64,000 nt of DNA. Source: Escherichia albertii NBRC 107761 = DSM 17582 (GTDB lineage: Bacteria > Pseudomonadota > Gammaproteobacteria > Enterobacterales > Enterobacteriaceae). The stretch covers positions 1 through 64,000 of the forward strand of contig NZ_BBMY01000001.1 in NCBI RefSeq assembly GCF_000759775.1. Reading direction: 5' to 3'. Positions 54,884-64,000 of this stretch are shown here, piece after piece. The position numbers were made by a program, and so were the translations under genes. Numbering within the stretch: the first letter of the stretch is position 1; every line of letters starts with the position of its first letter. The notes beneath the pieces were generated by a model, which had not been told where the DNA came from, searched no databases, and saw only the letters and a program-made list of their open reading frames with translations.

Positions 54884-56221
54884 TTAAACCGCTTTTACTG
54901 CATCTGCGATACGATGCGCAAATTCAGTCACCTGCGCTTCGTCTTCGCCTTCTACCATTACGCGAATTAACGGCTCGGTACCGGATTTACGCAGCAGCAC
55001 GCGTCCACGGCTCCCCAGTGCCGCTTCAACTTCTGCGGTCACAGCTTTGACTGATTCATGCTCCAGCGGGTCGCCGCTTCCCGCGGTATAACGCACGTTA
55101 ACCAGGATTTGCGGGAACATTTTCATGCCGCTGCAAAGGTCATGCAGACTCATATGATTACGCGCCATCGCCGCCAGCACCTGCAAAGCAGCAACAATGC
55201 CGTCACCTGTGGTCGTTTTATCCAGCAGGATCACGTGACCGGAGTTCTCCGCGCCAATACGCCAGCCTTTTTCCTGCATCTTTTCCAGTACATAGCGGTC
55301 GCCCACTTTTGCGCGAGCAAATGGAATGCCTAACTGTTTCAATGCCAGCTCCAGCCCCATGTTACTCATCAATGTCCCCACCACGCCGCCACGCAGTTGG
55401 CCCTGACGAAGACCTTCGCGCGCAATGATATACATGATCTGATCGCCATCGACTTTATTGCCTTCATGGTCAACCATAATCACGCGGTCGCCGTCGCCGT
55501 CAAAGGCAATGCCGAGATCCGCTTTTTCAGCCAACACGCGCGCCTGTAGCGCACGCACATCTGTCGCCCCCACTTCGGCATTGATGTTTACGCCGTTCGG
55601 CTCACAACCAATGGCAATAACGTTCGCCCCCAGTTCACGCAGCACGTTTGGCGCAATGTGATAAGTCGCGCCGTTTGCACAATCCACGACAATCTTCAGT
55701 TCACTGAGGCTAAGTTCATTCGGGAACGTGGCTTTGCAAAACTCGATATAGCGACCCGCCGCATCAACGATACGGCTGGCTTTACCCAGTTCTGCCGAAT
55801 CAACACAGCTAATCTCTTTTTCCATTTCGGCTTCAATGGCTTCTTCCACCGCGTCCGGCAGTTTGGTGCCGTCGATGGAGAAAAATTTAATGCCGTTATC
55901 GTAAAACGGGTTATGCGATGCAGAAATCACAATCCCGGCCTCTGCGCGGAAAGTACGCGTCAGATAAGCCACTGCCGGTGTCGGCATCGGGCCGGTAAAG
56001 AGCGCAGAAAGGCCCGCTGCCGCCAGCCCCGCTTCCAGTGCTGACTCCAGCATATAGCCAGAAATGCGCGTGTCTTTACCAATAATGATCTTACGGGAGC
56101 CGTGACGTGCCAGAACTTTACCCGCTGCCCAACCCAGCTTAAGCACAAAATCAGGCGTGATCGGCGCATCCCCTACACGACCGCGAATCCCATCGGTACC
56201 GAAATATTTACGATTACTCAT
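54884..56221 (-). CDS. glmM: Phosphoglucosamine mutase GlmM
   Basis: This 445-residue alpha-phosphohexomutase converts glucosamine-6-phosphate to glucosamine-1-phosphate for UDP-GlcNAc, peptidoglycan and LPS. The phosphoserine motif is [14 protein letters not shown] (Ser at about 102), the metal loop AFDGDGDR is at about 239-246, and the C-terminal phosphate-binding [14 protein letters not shown] is near the end. Its start overlaps the folP stop by eight bases. Confidence 0.97.
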   Translation of the reverse strand: MSNRKYFGTDGIRGRVGDAPITPDFVLKLGWAAGKVLARHGSRKIIIGKDTRISGYMLESALEAGLAAAGLSALFTGPMPTPAVAYLTRTFRAEAGIVISASHNPFYDNGIKFFSIDGTKLPDAVEEAIEAEMEKEISCVDSAELGKASRIVDAAGRYIEFCKATFPNELSLSELKIVVDCANGATYHIAPNVLRELGANVIAIGCEPNGVNINAEVGATDVRALQARVLAEKADLGIAFDGDGDRVIMVDHEGNKVDGDQIMYIIAREGLRQGQLRGGVVGTLMSNMGLELALKQLGIPFARAKVGDRYVLEKMQEKGWRIGAENSGHVILLDKTTTGDGIVAALQVLAAMARNHMSLHDLCSGMKMFPQILVNVRYTAGSGDPLEHESVKAVTAEVEAALGSRGRVLLRKSGTEPLIRVMVEGEDEAQVTEFAHRIADAVKAV

Positions 56222-57062
56222 AGCGTTTGTTTTCCTTTGCGGACAGAGTAGCTTCCACCACTCGCATCGCTTCTACGGTTTCTTTGACGTCATGAACACG
56301 AATAATGTGCGCACCCTGCATTGCTGCAATGACCGCGCAAGCCAGACTACCGCTCAGGCGTTCGGACGGTCCTACGTTCAGCAACTGTCCAATCATCGAT
56401 TTTCGTGACATGCCCACCAACAGCGGCAGGTTGAAATGATGAAATTCAGCCAGGCGCGCCAGTAATGAATAGTTATGGGAGAGATTTTTACCGAAACCGA
56501 ATCCGGGGTCGAGCAACAATTTCTCTTTTGCGATGCCCGCCCGTTCACAGCGTGCTATTTGCTCAATAAAGTAGCGATTTACCTCGGCGAAGACATCGTC
56601 ATATTTAGGTGCTTCCTGCATGGTCTTTGGATTTCCCTGCATATGCATCAGGCAAACCGGTAAACCAGTTTCTGCAGCCGCTTCCAGAGCGCCGGGTTCG
56701 GAAAGGGAACGGATATCGTTAATGATATGAGCGCCCGCTCGCGCTGATTCACGAATAACTTCCGGTTTAGATGTATCAACCGAGATCCAGACTTCAAATC
56801 GTTGAGCAATCGCTTCAACCACCGGAAGAACACGCTGCAACTCTTCTTCAACACTCACTTCCGCAGCCCCTGGACGCGTGGACTCGCCGCCAACGTCAAT
56901 GATCGTCGCACCAGCGTTGATCATCAGATTCGCATGTTTCACCGCATCAATCAGCGAGTTATGCGTGCCGCCATCAGAGAAAGAATCTGGCGTAACGTTG
57001 AGGATCCCCATTACGTGAGGATGGCTGAGGTCCAGTGAAGTGCCCTGGGCAAAGAGTTTCAT
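56214..57062 (-). CDS. folP: Dihydropteroate synthase FolP
   Basis: This 282-residue TIM-barrel enzyme joins p-aminobenzoate and dihydropterin pyrophosphate in folate synthesis and is the target of sulfonamides. Both family signatures are visible: [15 protein letters not shown] (about 18-32) and [15 protein letters not shown] (about 51-65). I see no insertion of the resistance-gene type. The start at 57062 follows GGGATAACACC; a 22-residue upstream extension crosses the ftsH terminator and is rejected. Confidence 0.97.
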   Translation of the reverse strand: MKLFAQGTSLDLSHPHVMGILNVTPDSFSDGGTHNSLIDAVKHANLMINAGATIIDVGGESTRPGAAEVSVEEELQRVLPVVEAIAQRFEVWISVDTSKPEVIRESARAGAHIINDIRSLSEPGALEAAAETGLPVCLMHMQGNPKTMQEAPKYDDVFAEVNRYFIEQIARCERAGIAKEKLLLDPGFGFGKNLSHNYSLLARLAEFHHFNLPLLVGMSRKSMIGQLLNVGPSERLSGSLACAVIAAMQGAHIIRVHDVKETVEAMRVVEATLSAKENKRYE

Positions 57063-57090
57063 GGTGTTATCCCTGGTATAAATTGATAAG

Positions 57091-57120
57091 AAAAAACCCC
57101 GGAGCAAGCCCCGGGGTTTT
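57091..57120 (-). terminator. Terminator-like hairpin between ftsH and folP
   Basis: On the minus strand AAAACCCCGGGGCTTGCTCCGGGGTTTTTT is a strong GC stem with a six-T tail, about 30 bases beyond ftsH and 29 bases before the folP start. Confidence 0.88.
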
Positions 57121-57151
57121 CGGTACAAATACAGTCATCTGATGCGGGAAC

Positions 57152-59086
57152 TTACTTGTCGCCTAACTGCTCTGACATGGTGTTACCCGGGTTCGGCGTG
57201 CGCGGTTCATCGACCGGACGCGGCGCCTTTGGGCTACCGTTATCACCAGAATTGTTAGAAGCGCCTGGTTCTTCCCAGCCTGCTGGCGGACGAACATCGC
57301 GACGTGCCATCAGGTCATCGATCTGCGGCGCATCGATGGTCTCATATTTCATGAGCGCATCTTTCATTGCATGCAGGATATCCAGGTTGTCATTCAGCAA
57401 CTGACGCGCACGATTATAGTTACGTTCAATCAGTGACTTCACTTCCTGGTCGATGATACGTGCAGTTTCATCGGACATATGTTTTGCTTTCGCCACGCTA
57501 CGTCCGAGGAATACTTCCCCTTCTTCTTCCGCATACAGCAACGGACCTAATTTCTCAGAGAAGCCCCACTGGGTCACCATGTTACGCGCCAGATTAGTCG
57601 CAACTTTAATGTCGTTTGACGCCCCGGTAGAAACATGTTCAGGACCATAAATGATCTCTTCCGCCAGACGACCACCGTACAACGTAGAAATCTGGCTTTC
57701 CAGTTTCTGACGGCTGGCGCTGATTGCGTCGCCCTCAGGCAGGAAGAAGGTCACACCCAGCGCACGGCCACGTGGGATAATCGTCACTTTGTGCACCGGA
57801 TCGTGTTCCGGTACCAGGCGACCGATAATCGCATGACCAGCCTCGTGGTAAGCAGTCGATTCTTTCTGCGCTTCCGTCATCACCATGGAGCGGCGTTCCG
57901 CGCCCATCATGATTTTGTCTTTCGCTTTCTCAAACTCAACCATCGACACAACGCGTTTGTTGCCACGAGCAGCGAACAGTGCCGCTTCATTCACCAGGTT
58001 CGCCAGGTCCGCACCAGAGAAGCCAGGAGTACCGCGGGCAATGATTGCCGCGTCGATATCGGGTGCCAAAGGTACGCGACGCATATGAACTTTCAGGATC
58101 TGTTCACGACCACGAACATCTGGCAAGCCAACAACAACCTGACGGTCGAAACGGCCAGGACGCAGCAGCGCTGGGTCGAGTACATCAGGACGGTTAGTCG
58201 CGGCGATAACGATGATACCTTCGTTACCTTCGAAGCCGTCCATCTCAACCAGCATCTGGTTCAGGGTCTGTTCACGTTCATCGTGACCACCGCCCAAACC
58301 TGCGCCACGCTGGCGGCCTACGGCGTCGATTTCATCGATAAAGATGATGCACGGTGCCGCTTTTTTCGCCTGTTCGAACATGTCACGTACACGGGATGCA
58401 CCCACACCAACGAACATTTCAACGAAGTCAGAACCGGAGATAGTAAAGAACGGAACTTTCGCTTCGCCTGCAATCGCTTTCGCCAGCAGCGTTTTACCGG
58501 TACCCGGAGGACCAACCATCAGCACGCCTTTCGGGATCTTACCGCCCAGCTTCTGGAAACGGCTCGGCTCACGGAGATACTCAACCAGTTCGGCAACTTC
58601 TTCTTTTGCTTCGTCGCAACCGGCAACGTCAGCAAAGGTCGTTTTTATCTGATCTTCCGTCAGCATACGTGCTTTGCTCTTGCCGAACGACATAGCGCCC
58701 TTACCGCCGCCGCCCTGCATTTGACGCATGAAGAAGATCCAGACACCAATTAGCAACAGCATCGGGAACCAGGAGATGAAGATAGAAGCCAACAGGCTTG
58801 GTTCTTCAGGCGGTTCACCGACAACTTTGACGTTCTTGGTCAGCAGGTTATCCAGTAATTTCGGATCCTGAATCGGAATGTAAGTGGTATAACGGTTACT
58901 ATCTTTCTTGGTAACGTTGATTTCACGTCCGTTGATACGCGCTTCACGAACCTGGTCGTTATTGACCTCTTGTAGGAAGGTAGAGTAATCCACCTTACGG
59001 CCATTAGACTCGCTGGGCCCAAAGCTCTGGAATACTGACATCAGCACAACGGCAATGACCAGCCAGAGTATTAGGTTTTTCGCCAT
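57152..59086 (-). CDS. ftsH: Membrane AAA+ zinc protease FtsH (HflB)
   Basis: This 644-residue hexameric inner-membrane protease degrades sigma32, LpxC, SecY and others. Two N-terminal transmembrane helices (about 5-24 and 98-120) flank a periplasmic domain. They are followed by the AAA+ module (Walker A GPPGTGKT at about 192-199, Walker [14 protein letters not shown]) and zinc motif HEAGH (about 414-418). The C-terminal tail is low in complexity. Three codons upstream (MSD) are in frame; MAKNLILWL is the usual start. It is co-transcribed with rlmE upstream. Confidence 0.97.
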   Translation of the reverse strand: MAKNLILWLVIAVVLMSVFQSFGPSESNGRKVDYSTFLQEVNNDQVREARINGREINVTKKDSNRYTTYIPIQDPKLLDNLLTKNVKVVGEPPEEPSLLASIFISWFPMLLLIGVWIFFMRQMQGGGGKGAMSFGKSKARMLTEDQIKTTFADVAGCDEAKEEVAELVEYLREPSRFQKLGGKIPKGVLMVGPPGTGKTLLAKAIAGEAKVPFFTISGSDFVEMFVGVGASRVRDMFEQAKKAAPCIIFIDEIDAVGRQRGAGLGGGHDEREQTLNQMLVEMDGFEGNEGIIVIAATNRPDVLDPALLRPGRFDRQVVVGLPDVRGREQILKVHMRRVPLAPDIDAAIIARGTPGFSGADLANLVNEAALFAARGNKRVVSMVEFEKAKDKIMMGAERRSMVMTEAQKESTAYHEAGHAIIGRLVPEHDPVHKVTIIPRGRALGVTFFLPEGDAISASRQKLESQISTLYGGRLAEEIIYGPEHVSTGASNDIKVATNLARNMVTQWGFSEKLGPLLYAEEEGEVFLGRSVAKAKHMSDETARIIDQEVKSLIERNYNRARQLLNDNLDILHAMKDALMKYETIDAPQIDDLMARRDVRPPAGWEEPGASNNSGDNGSPKAPRPVDEPRTPNPGNTMSEQLGDK

Positions 59087-59185
59087 GTCACTCAAGGGAT
59101 TAACCTCTTATTACAACTGTGTTAAAAACAGCGTCAGGATACTCTATATCCAGCATCTTTCAAACTTTCGTTTGAAATCTCCCGG

Positions 59186-59815
59186 TTAGGGTTTACGCCC
59201 GGTCGCTACTATATACACTTCCCGCGAACGAGCACGAGAAGAGTCCGGCTTACGAACTTTGACCTTCGTAAACAGGGAGCGAATTTCCCTTAGATACTCA
59301 TCGAAACCTTCGCCCTGGAACACCTTCACAACAAAACTGCCACCTGGCGCCAGAACATCACGACACATTTCTAACGCCAGTTCCACCAAATACATGGCAC
59401 GGGGAATATCCACCGCCGGTGTTCCGCTCATGTTTGGTGCCATATCGGACATGACAACCTGGACTTTACTGTCGCCTACGCGCTCCAGTAATGCTTGCAT
59501 TACCAGTTCATCACGAAAATCGCCCTGAAGAAAGTCCACACCAACGATAGGATCCATAGGTAAAAGATCACAAGCGATGATGCGACCTTTGCCGCCAATT
59601 TGACTGACCACATACTGTGACCAACCACCTGGTGCAGCACCAAGATCGACAACCGTCATCCCCGGTTTAAAGAGTTTGTCACTTTGCTGTATTTCATCAA
59701 GTTTAAACCAGGCACGGGAACGTAACCCTTTTTTCTGCGCCTGTTGAACATATTTATCGCTAAAGTGTTCCTGAAGCCAGCGACTGGAGCTGGCAGAACG
59801 CTTCTTACCTGTCAT
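59186..59815 (-). CDS. rlmE: 23S rRNA 2'-O-methyltransferase RlmE (FtsJ)
   Basis: This 209-residue SAM-dependent enzyme methylates U2552 in the 23S A loop. The SAM motif [15 protein letters not shown] is at about residues 55-69, and the catalytic K-D-K-E set is visible: Lys38 (SRAWFKLDE), Asp124 (SDMAPNMSG), Lys164 ([10 protein letters not shown]) and Glu199 (SREVYIV). It is the first gene of the heat-inducible rlmE-ftsH operon and divergent from yhbY. Confidence 0.97.
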   Translation of the reverse strand: MTGKKRSASSSRWLQEHFSDKYVQQAQKKGLRSRAWFKLDEIQQSDKLFKPGMTVVDLGAAPGGWSQYVVSQIGGKGRIIACDLLPMDPIVGVDFLQGDFRDELVMQALLERVGDSKVQVVMSDMAPNMSGTPAVDIPRAMYLVELALEMCRDVLAPGGSFVVKVFQGEGFDEYLREIRSLFTKVKVRKPDSSRARSREVYIVATGRKP

Positions 59816-59874
59816 TTAACTTTCCCATTGGGATAACTCATCGTAACCAATTGCGTAAATTTTTACGCGCCTAT

Positions 59875-59904
59875 TTGGCGATATATGGGAGATGGCGGTA
59901 GAAT
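59875..59904 (+). promoter_or_regulatory. Probable yhbY promoter
   Basis: TTGGCG (59875-59880) and TAGAAT (59899-59904) are 18 bases apart, 37 bases before the yhbY start. Confidence 0.45.
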
Positions 59905-59940
59905 GACCCGTTTTCAATCCCAACGTAAGCAAAAAATACG

Positions 59941-60234
59941 ATGAATCTGAGTACTAAACAAAAACAGCACCTGAAAGGTCTGGCACATCCGCTCAAGCCG
60001 GTAGTTCTGCTTGGCAGCAATGGTTTGACCGAAGGGGTACTGGCCGAGATTGAACAAGCGTTAGAGCACCATGAACTTATCAAGGTGAAAATCGCCTCGG
60101 AAGATCGCGAAACTAAAACCTTGATCGTGGAAGCTATCGTGCGCGAAACCGGCGCCTGTAACGTACAGGTCATCGGTAAAACGCTGGTGCTTTATCGTCC
60201 AACTAAAGAACGTAAAATCTCGCTGCCGCGCTAA
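59941..60234 (+). CDS. yhbY: CRM-domain ribosome-associated protein YhbY
   Basis: This 97-residue protein is a single CRM (CRS1/YhbY) RNA-binding domain, with LKPVVLLGSNGLTEGVLAEIEQAL at about residues 18-41 including the GxxG loop. It associates with pre-50S particles. It is a single gene divergent from rlmE and convergent with greA. Confidence 0.95.
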   Translation: MNLSTKQKQHLKGLAHPLKPVVLLGSNGLTEGVLAEIEQALEHHELIKVKIASEDRETKTLIVEAIVRETGACNVQVIGKTLVLYRPTKERKISLPR

Positions 60235-60324
60235 GATTATCCTAAAGTTACACACATTTGCTGTGTAAAACGAGGGATTTTCCGCAGACAGGAGAGCAAA
60301 ATGCCACGCTCTGTTCGTTGATAA

Positions 60325-60349
60325 AAGGCCGCATAGCGGCCTTTTTCCT
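60325..60349. terminator. Bidirectional terminator between yhbY and greA
   Basis: AAAGGCCGC ATA GCGGCCTTT with T-runs on both strands, between convergent genes. Confidence 0.9.
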
Positions 60350-60389
60350 TTCTTTACAATACATCAACATCTTGAGTATTGGGTAATTC

Positions 60390-60866
60390 TTACAGGTATT
60401 CCACCTTAACGACTTCAAATTCTACTTCGCCGCCCGGTGTTTTGATGACCACAACATCATCTTCTTCTTTGCCAATCAGCCCACGAGCAATAGGCGAGTT
60501 TACAGAAATCAGGTTCTGCTTAAAGTCAGCTTCGTCGTCGCCAACGATGCGATAAGTCTGCTCTTCGTCAGAATCCAGATTCAACACCGTTACGGTTGCA
60601 CCAAAAATCACACGACCATTATTTGGCATTTTGGTGACATCAATCACCTGCGCGTTCGACAGCTTGGCTTCGATATCTTTGATACGTCCTTCGCAAAAAC
60701 CTTGCTGTTCACGGGCTGCGTGATATTCAGCATTTTCTTTCAGGTCGCCATGCTCGCGCGCTTCAGCGATAGCGGCAATGATTTCAGGACGGCGCACAGA
60801 TTTCAGAAAATCCAGCTCTTCGCGTAATTTTTCAGCGCCACGTAAGGTCATCGGAATAGCTTGCAT
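60390..60866 (-). CDS. greA: Transcript cleavage factor GreA
   Basis: This 158-residue factor enters the RNA polymerase secondary channel and induces cleavage of backtracked RNA. The N-terminal antiparallel coiled coil (about 1-75) carries the acidic tip [15 protein letters not shown] (Asp41 and Glu44); the C-terminal FKBP-like domain has [20 protein letters not shown]. It is divergent from dacB. Confidence 0.97.
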   Translation of the reverse strand: MQAIPMTLRGAEKLREELDFLKSVRRPEIIAAIAEAREHGDLKENAEYHAAREQQGFCEGRIKDIEAKLSNAQVIDVTKMPNNGRVIFGATVTVLNLDSDEEQTYRIVGDDEADFKQNLISVNSPIARGLIGKEEDDVVVIKTPGGEVEFEVVKVEYL

Positions 60867-60959
60867 TTGTTATACCTCTTGAATATTCCTGATGGGGCAG
60901 GTCTCCACCCACCCCGGCTGTTCGGCATGCCCGGCACAACTCCTCGCCGGGACCAGAAG

Positions 60960-60991
60960 CAAAAAAATACCGACCCGGGAACAGGTCCCAG
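60960..60991 (-). ncRNA. greA leader terminator (GraL-type sRNA 3' end)
   Basis: On the minus strand GGGACCTGTTCCCGGGTCGG followed by TATTTTTTTGC forms an early terminator about 95-125 bases ahead of greA. In E. coli the greA leader yields the short RNA GraL ending at such a hairpin. I see the hairpin but cannot define the 5' end. Confidence 0.55.
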
Positions 60992-61113
60992 GCCAGCTAC
61001 AATTCACATTTTGATAGTCATTTTACCCTGAAGTTCCCGAAGGGTCATCGTTTACTTTATAGGGCGTTGCGCCGTAGTATGACGGCTTGATTCCAGGTTG
61101 TTAGCGCGAGATT

Positions 61114-62547
61114 ATGCGATTTTCCAGATTTATCATCGGACTGACCAGCGGTATAGCGTTCAGTGTTCAGGCCGCGAATGTTGATGAGTACATTACTCAA
61201 CTCCCCGTCGGTGCCAACCTTGCCCTGATGGTGCAAAAAGTCGGCGCTTCTGCCCCTACTATTGATTACCACAGTCAACAGATGGCGCTTCCCGCCAGTA
61301 CACAGAAGGTGATCACTGCGCTGGCGGCATTAATTCAGCTTGGCCCCGATTTTCGTTTTACCACCACGCTGGAAACCAAAGGCAACGTAGAGAACGGTGT
61401 GCTTAAAGGCGACTTAGTCGCACGATTTGGTGCCGATCCGACACTAAAACGTCAGGATCTTCGCAATATGGTCACCGCGTTGAAAAAGTCTGGCGTCACA
61501 CAAATCGATGGCAATGTGCTCGTTGATACTTCTATTTTCGCCAGCCACGATAAAGCCCCCGGCTGGCCGTGGAACGATATGACACAATGCTTTAGCGCTC
61601 CGCCAGCCGCCGCTATTGTCGATCGCAACTGCTTCTCCGTCTCGCTTTACAGCGCACAAAAACCTGGTGATATGGCTTTTATTCGTGTGGCGTCATATTA
61701 CCCCGTTACGATGTTCAGCCAGGTACGAACGCTTCCTCGCGGCTCTGCTGAGGCACAATATTGCGAGCTGGACGTAGTGCCTGGCGACCTGAATCGTTTT
61801 ACGTTGACCGGATGCCTGCCACAACGTTCAGAGCCGCTACCATTGGCTTTCGCCGTGCAGGATGGCGCCAGCTACGCTGGGGCCATCCTGAAAGATGAGC
61901 TAAAGCAGGCGGGTATCACTTATAGCGGCACGTTGCTGCGCCAGACGCAGGTTAATGAACCAGGAACGGTGGTCGCCAGTAAACAATCAGCGCCTTTGCA
62001 CGATCTGCTTAAGATTATGCTGAAAAAGTCGGACAACATGATCGCTGATACAGTTTTCCGCATGATTGGTCATGCGCGCTTCAATGTGCCTGGAACATGG
62101 CGGGCCGGATCGGACGCCGTGCGTCAGATCCTGCGCCAGCAAGCTGGTATCGATATTGGTAACACGATTATTGCCGATGGTTCAGGGCTTTCGCGGCATA
62201 ACCTGATTGCCCCCGCCACCATGATGCAAGTGCTGCAATACATAGCTCAACACGATAATGAACTTAACTTTATCTCCATGCTGCCGCTGGCGGGCTATGA
62301 CGGCTCTTTGCAGTACCGTGCAGGTCTGCATCAGGCAGGTGTGGATGGCAAAGTTTCGGCAAAAACCGGTTCGTTGCAGGGCGTGTATAACCTGGCAGGA
62401 TTCATCACCACAGCAAGTGGGCAACGAATGGCGTTTGTACAATATCTTTCTGGCTATGCAGTAGAACCGGCGGATCAGCGTAATCGCCGTATTCCGTTAG
62501 TGCGTTTTGAAAGCCGTTTGTATAAAGATATTTATCAGAATAATTAG
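61114..62547 (+). CDS. dacB: Penicillin-binding protein 4 (DD-carboxypeptidase/endopeptidase) DacB
   Basis: This 477-residue periplasmic class C PBP has a signal peptide cleaved after residue 20 (SVQAANVDE). The catalytic Ser is in PASTQKVITAL (SxxK at about 62-65), with SDN in MLKKSDNMIADTVF (about 306-308) and KTG in VSAKTGSLQGVYN (about 417-419). A large insert lies between SxxK and SDN, as usual. It trims and cleaves peptidoglycan cross-links and is divergent from greA. Confidence 0.97.
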   Translation: MRFSRFIIGLTSGIAFSVQAANVDEYITQLPVGANLALMVQKVGASAPTIDYHSQQMALPASTQKVITALAALIQLGPDFRFTTTLETKGNVENGVLKGDLVARFGADPTLKRQDLRNMVTALKKSGVTQIDGNVLVDTSIFASHDKAPGWPWNDMTQCFSAPPAAAIVDRNCFSVSLYSAQKPGDMAFIRVASYYPVTMFSQVRTLPRGSAEAQYCELDVVPGDLNRFTLTGCLPQRSEPLPLAFAVQDGASYAGAILKDELKQAGITYSGTLLRQTQVNEPGTVVASKQSAPLHDLLKIMLKKSDNMIADTVFRMIGHARFNVPGTWRAGSDAVRQILRQQAGIDIGNTIIADGSGLSRHNLIAPATMMQVLQYIAQHDNELNFISMLPLAGYDGSLQYRAGLHQAGVDGKVSAKTGSLQGVYNLAGFITTASGQRMAFVQYLSGYAVEPADQRNRRIPLVRFESRLYKDIYQNN

Positions 62548-62556
62548 TCTAAAGAG

Positions 62557-62583
62557 AAACCCCGGCGCATGGCCGGGGTTTCA
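62557..62583. terminator. Terminator between dacB and obgE
   Basis: AAACCCCGGC GCAT GGCCGGGGTTT, ten bases beyond the dacB stop; the stem is symmetrical and may work in both directions. Confidence 0.85.
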
Positions 62584-62609
62584 GATTATTGACAAAGTGC
62601 GCTTTGTTT

Positions 62610-62718
62610 ATGCCGAATGCGGCGTAAACACCTTATCCGACCTACAAAATTATGCAAATTCAATATATTGCCATACTCTGTATGGCCTGATAAGCGTAGC
62701 GCATCAGGCCATTTGTCA
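62610..62718. repeat. REP/BIME element between dacB and obgE
   Basis: Opposed REP motifs: TATGCCGAATGCGGCG..CCTTATCCGAC at 62610-62641 and GGCCTGATAAGCGTAGCGCATCAGGCC at 62685-62711, in the gap between convergent genes. Confidence 0.8.
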
Positions 62719-62725
62719 TCGGTCA

Positions 62726-63913
<1,188 letters not shown>

Positions 63914-64000
63914 TCATTCGCCTGCGCGGGGTTGCGATACCACCGTTGCATGCTTACGTAATCCGCTCCAAATACGATGACCAATGGCGGAATACATCGC
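63914..64000 (-). CDS. yhbE: EamA-family transporter YhbE, C-terminal end only
   Basis: Only the last 28 codons and the stop are in the window: AMYSAIGHRIWSGLRKHAT.. ending PRAGE. The frame is open to the window edge, 15 bases before the obgE start, where yhbE stands in E. coli. YhbE is a predicted drug/metabolite-type inner-membrane permease of unknown substrate; this hydrophilic tail alone does not show it, so the call rests on position and partial recall. Confidence 0.65.
   Translation of the reverse strand, partial: AMYSAIGHRIWSGLRKHATVVSQPRAGE

Noticed and set aside
56214-57062. folP checked for a sulfonamide-resistance type or acquired sul gene
   Set aside because: Sequence, operon place and length are those of the chromosomal enzyme, and I saw no insertion near the binding loops.

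Overview
The window is a stretch of an enterobacterial chromosome that I recognise, gene by gene, as Escherichia coli or a very close Escherichia relative. It runs from the start of tdcE to the end of yhbE. Nearly every protein matches from memory an E. coli K-12 protein in length and start, the gene order is that of K-12, and three chromosomal RNA genes (rnpB, metY, leuU) sit where they do in K-12. I used no database, so comparisons with K-12 are from memory.

Layout. (1) 1-5.5 kb: anaerobic threonine/serine degradation operon tdcABCD(E) on the minus strand, with a CRP site before tdcA and a probable divergent tdcR. (2) 5.8-6.4 kb: REP element, rnpB terminator and rnpB; yhaB and yhaC, present here in K-12, are missing. 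(3) 6.4-12.7 kb: galactarate/glucarate catabolism, garPLRK on the minus strand and garD divergent. (4) 12.75-13.55 kb: prlF-yhaV toxin-antitoxin pair. (5) 13.6-27.6 kb: N-acetylgalactosamine/galactosamine cluster agaR | kbaZ-agaVWEFA | agaS-kbaY-agaBCDI, with several AgaR-like operators. The first phosphotransferase system (agaVWEF) is intact, unlike K-12, whereas agaD of the second is broken by a one-base frameshift. About 2.8 kb separates agaA and agaS; it holds an AcfC-like periplasmic binding protein, a DUF302 protein and decayed sequence, and is the only clearly accessory part of the window. (6) 27.6-39.9 kb: rsmI, lpoA, yraN, diaA, dolP, a four-copy 91-bp repeat array, yraR, yhbP, yhbQ, yhbS, ubiT, ubiUV, an enlarged ERIC element, yhbW, mtr. 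K-12 yraQ and yhbO are absent. (7) 40-54.3 kb: RNA and translation genes deaD-yrbN-nlpI-pnp-rpsO-truB-rbfA-infB-nusA-rimP-metY, all on the minus strand, then argG (plus strand) and leuU. (8) 54.3-64 kb: secG-glmM-folP-ftsH-rlmE, yhbY, greA, dacB, obgE and the 3' end of yhbE.

Functionally, three catabolic modules feed central metabolism: threonine to propionate and ATP, galactarate to 2-phosphoglycerate and pyruvate, and amino-galactosides to tagatose-1,6-bisphosphate and then trioses. The rest is housekeeping: ribosome maturation, translation initiation, transcription elongation, mRNA decay, peptidoglycan synthesis and outer-membrane maintenance. I found no defence island, CRISPR array, complete insertion sequence or complete prophage. 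The most noteworthy points are the agaD frameshift, the insert between agaA and agaS, and the oversized ERIC element.
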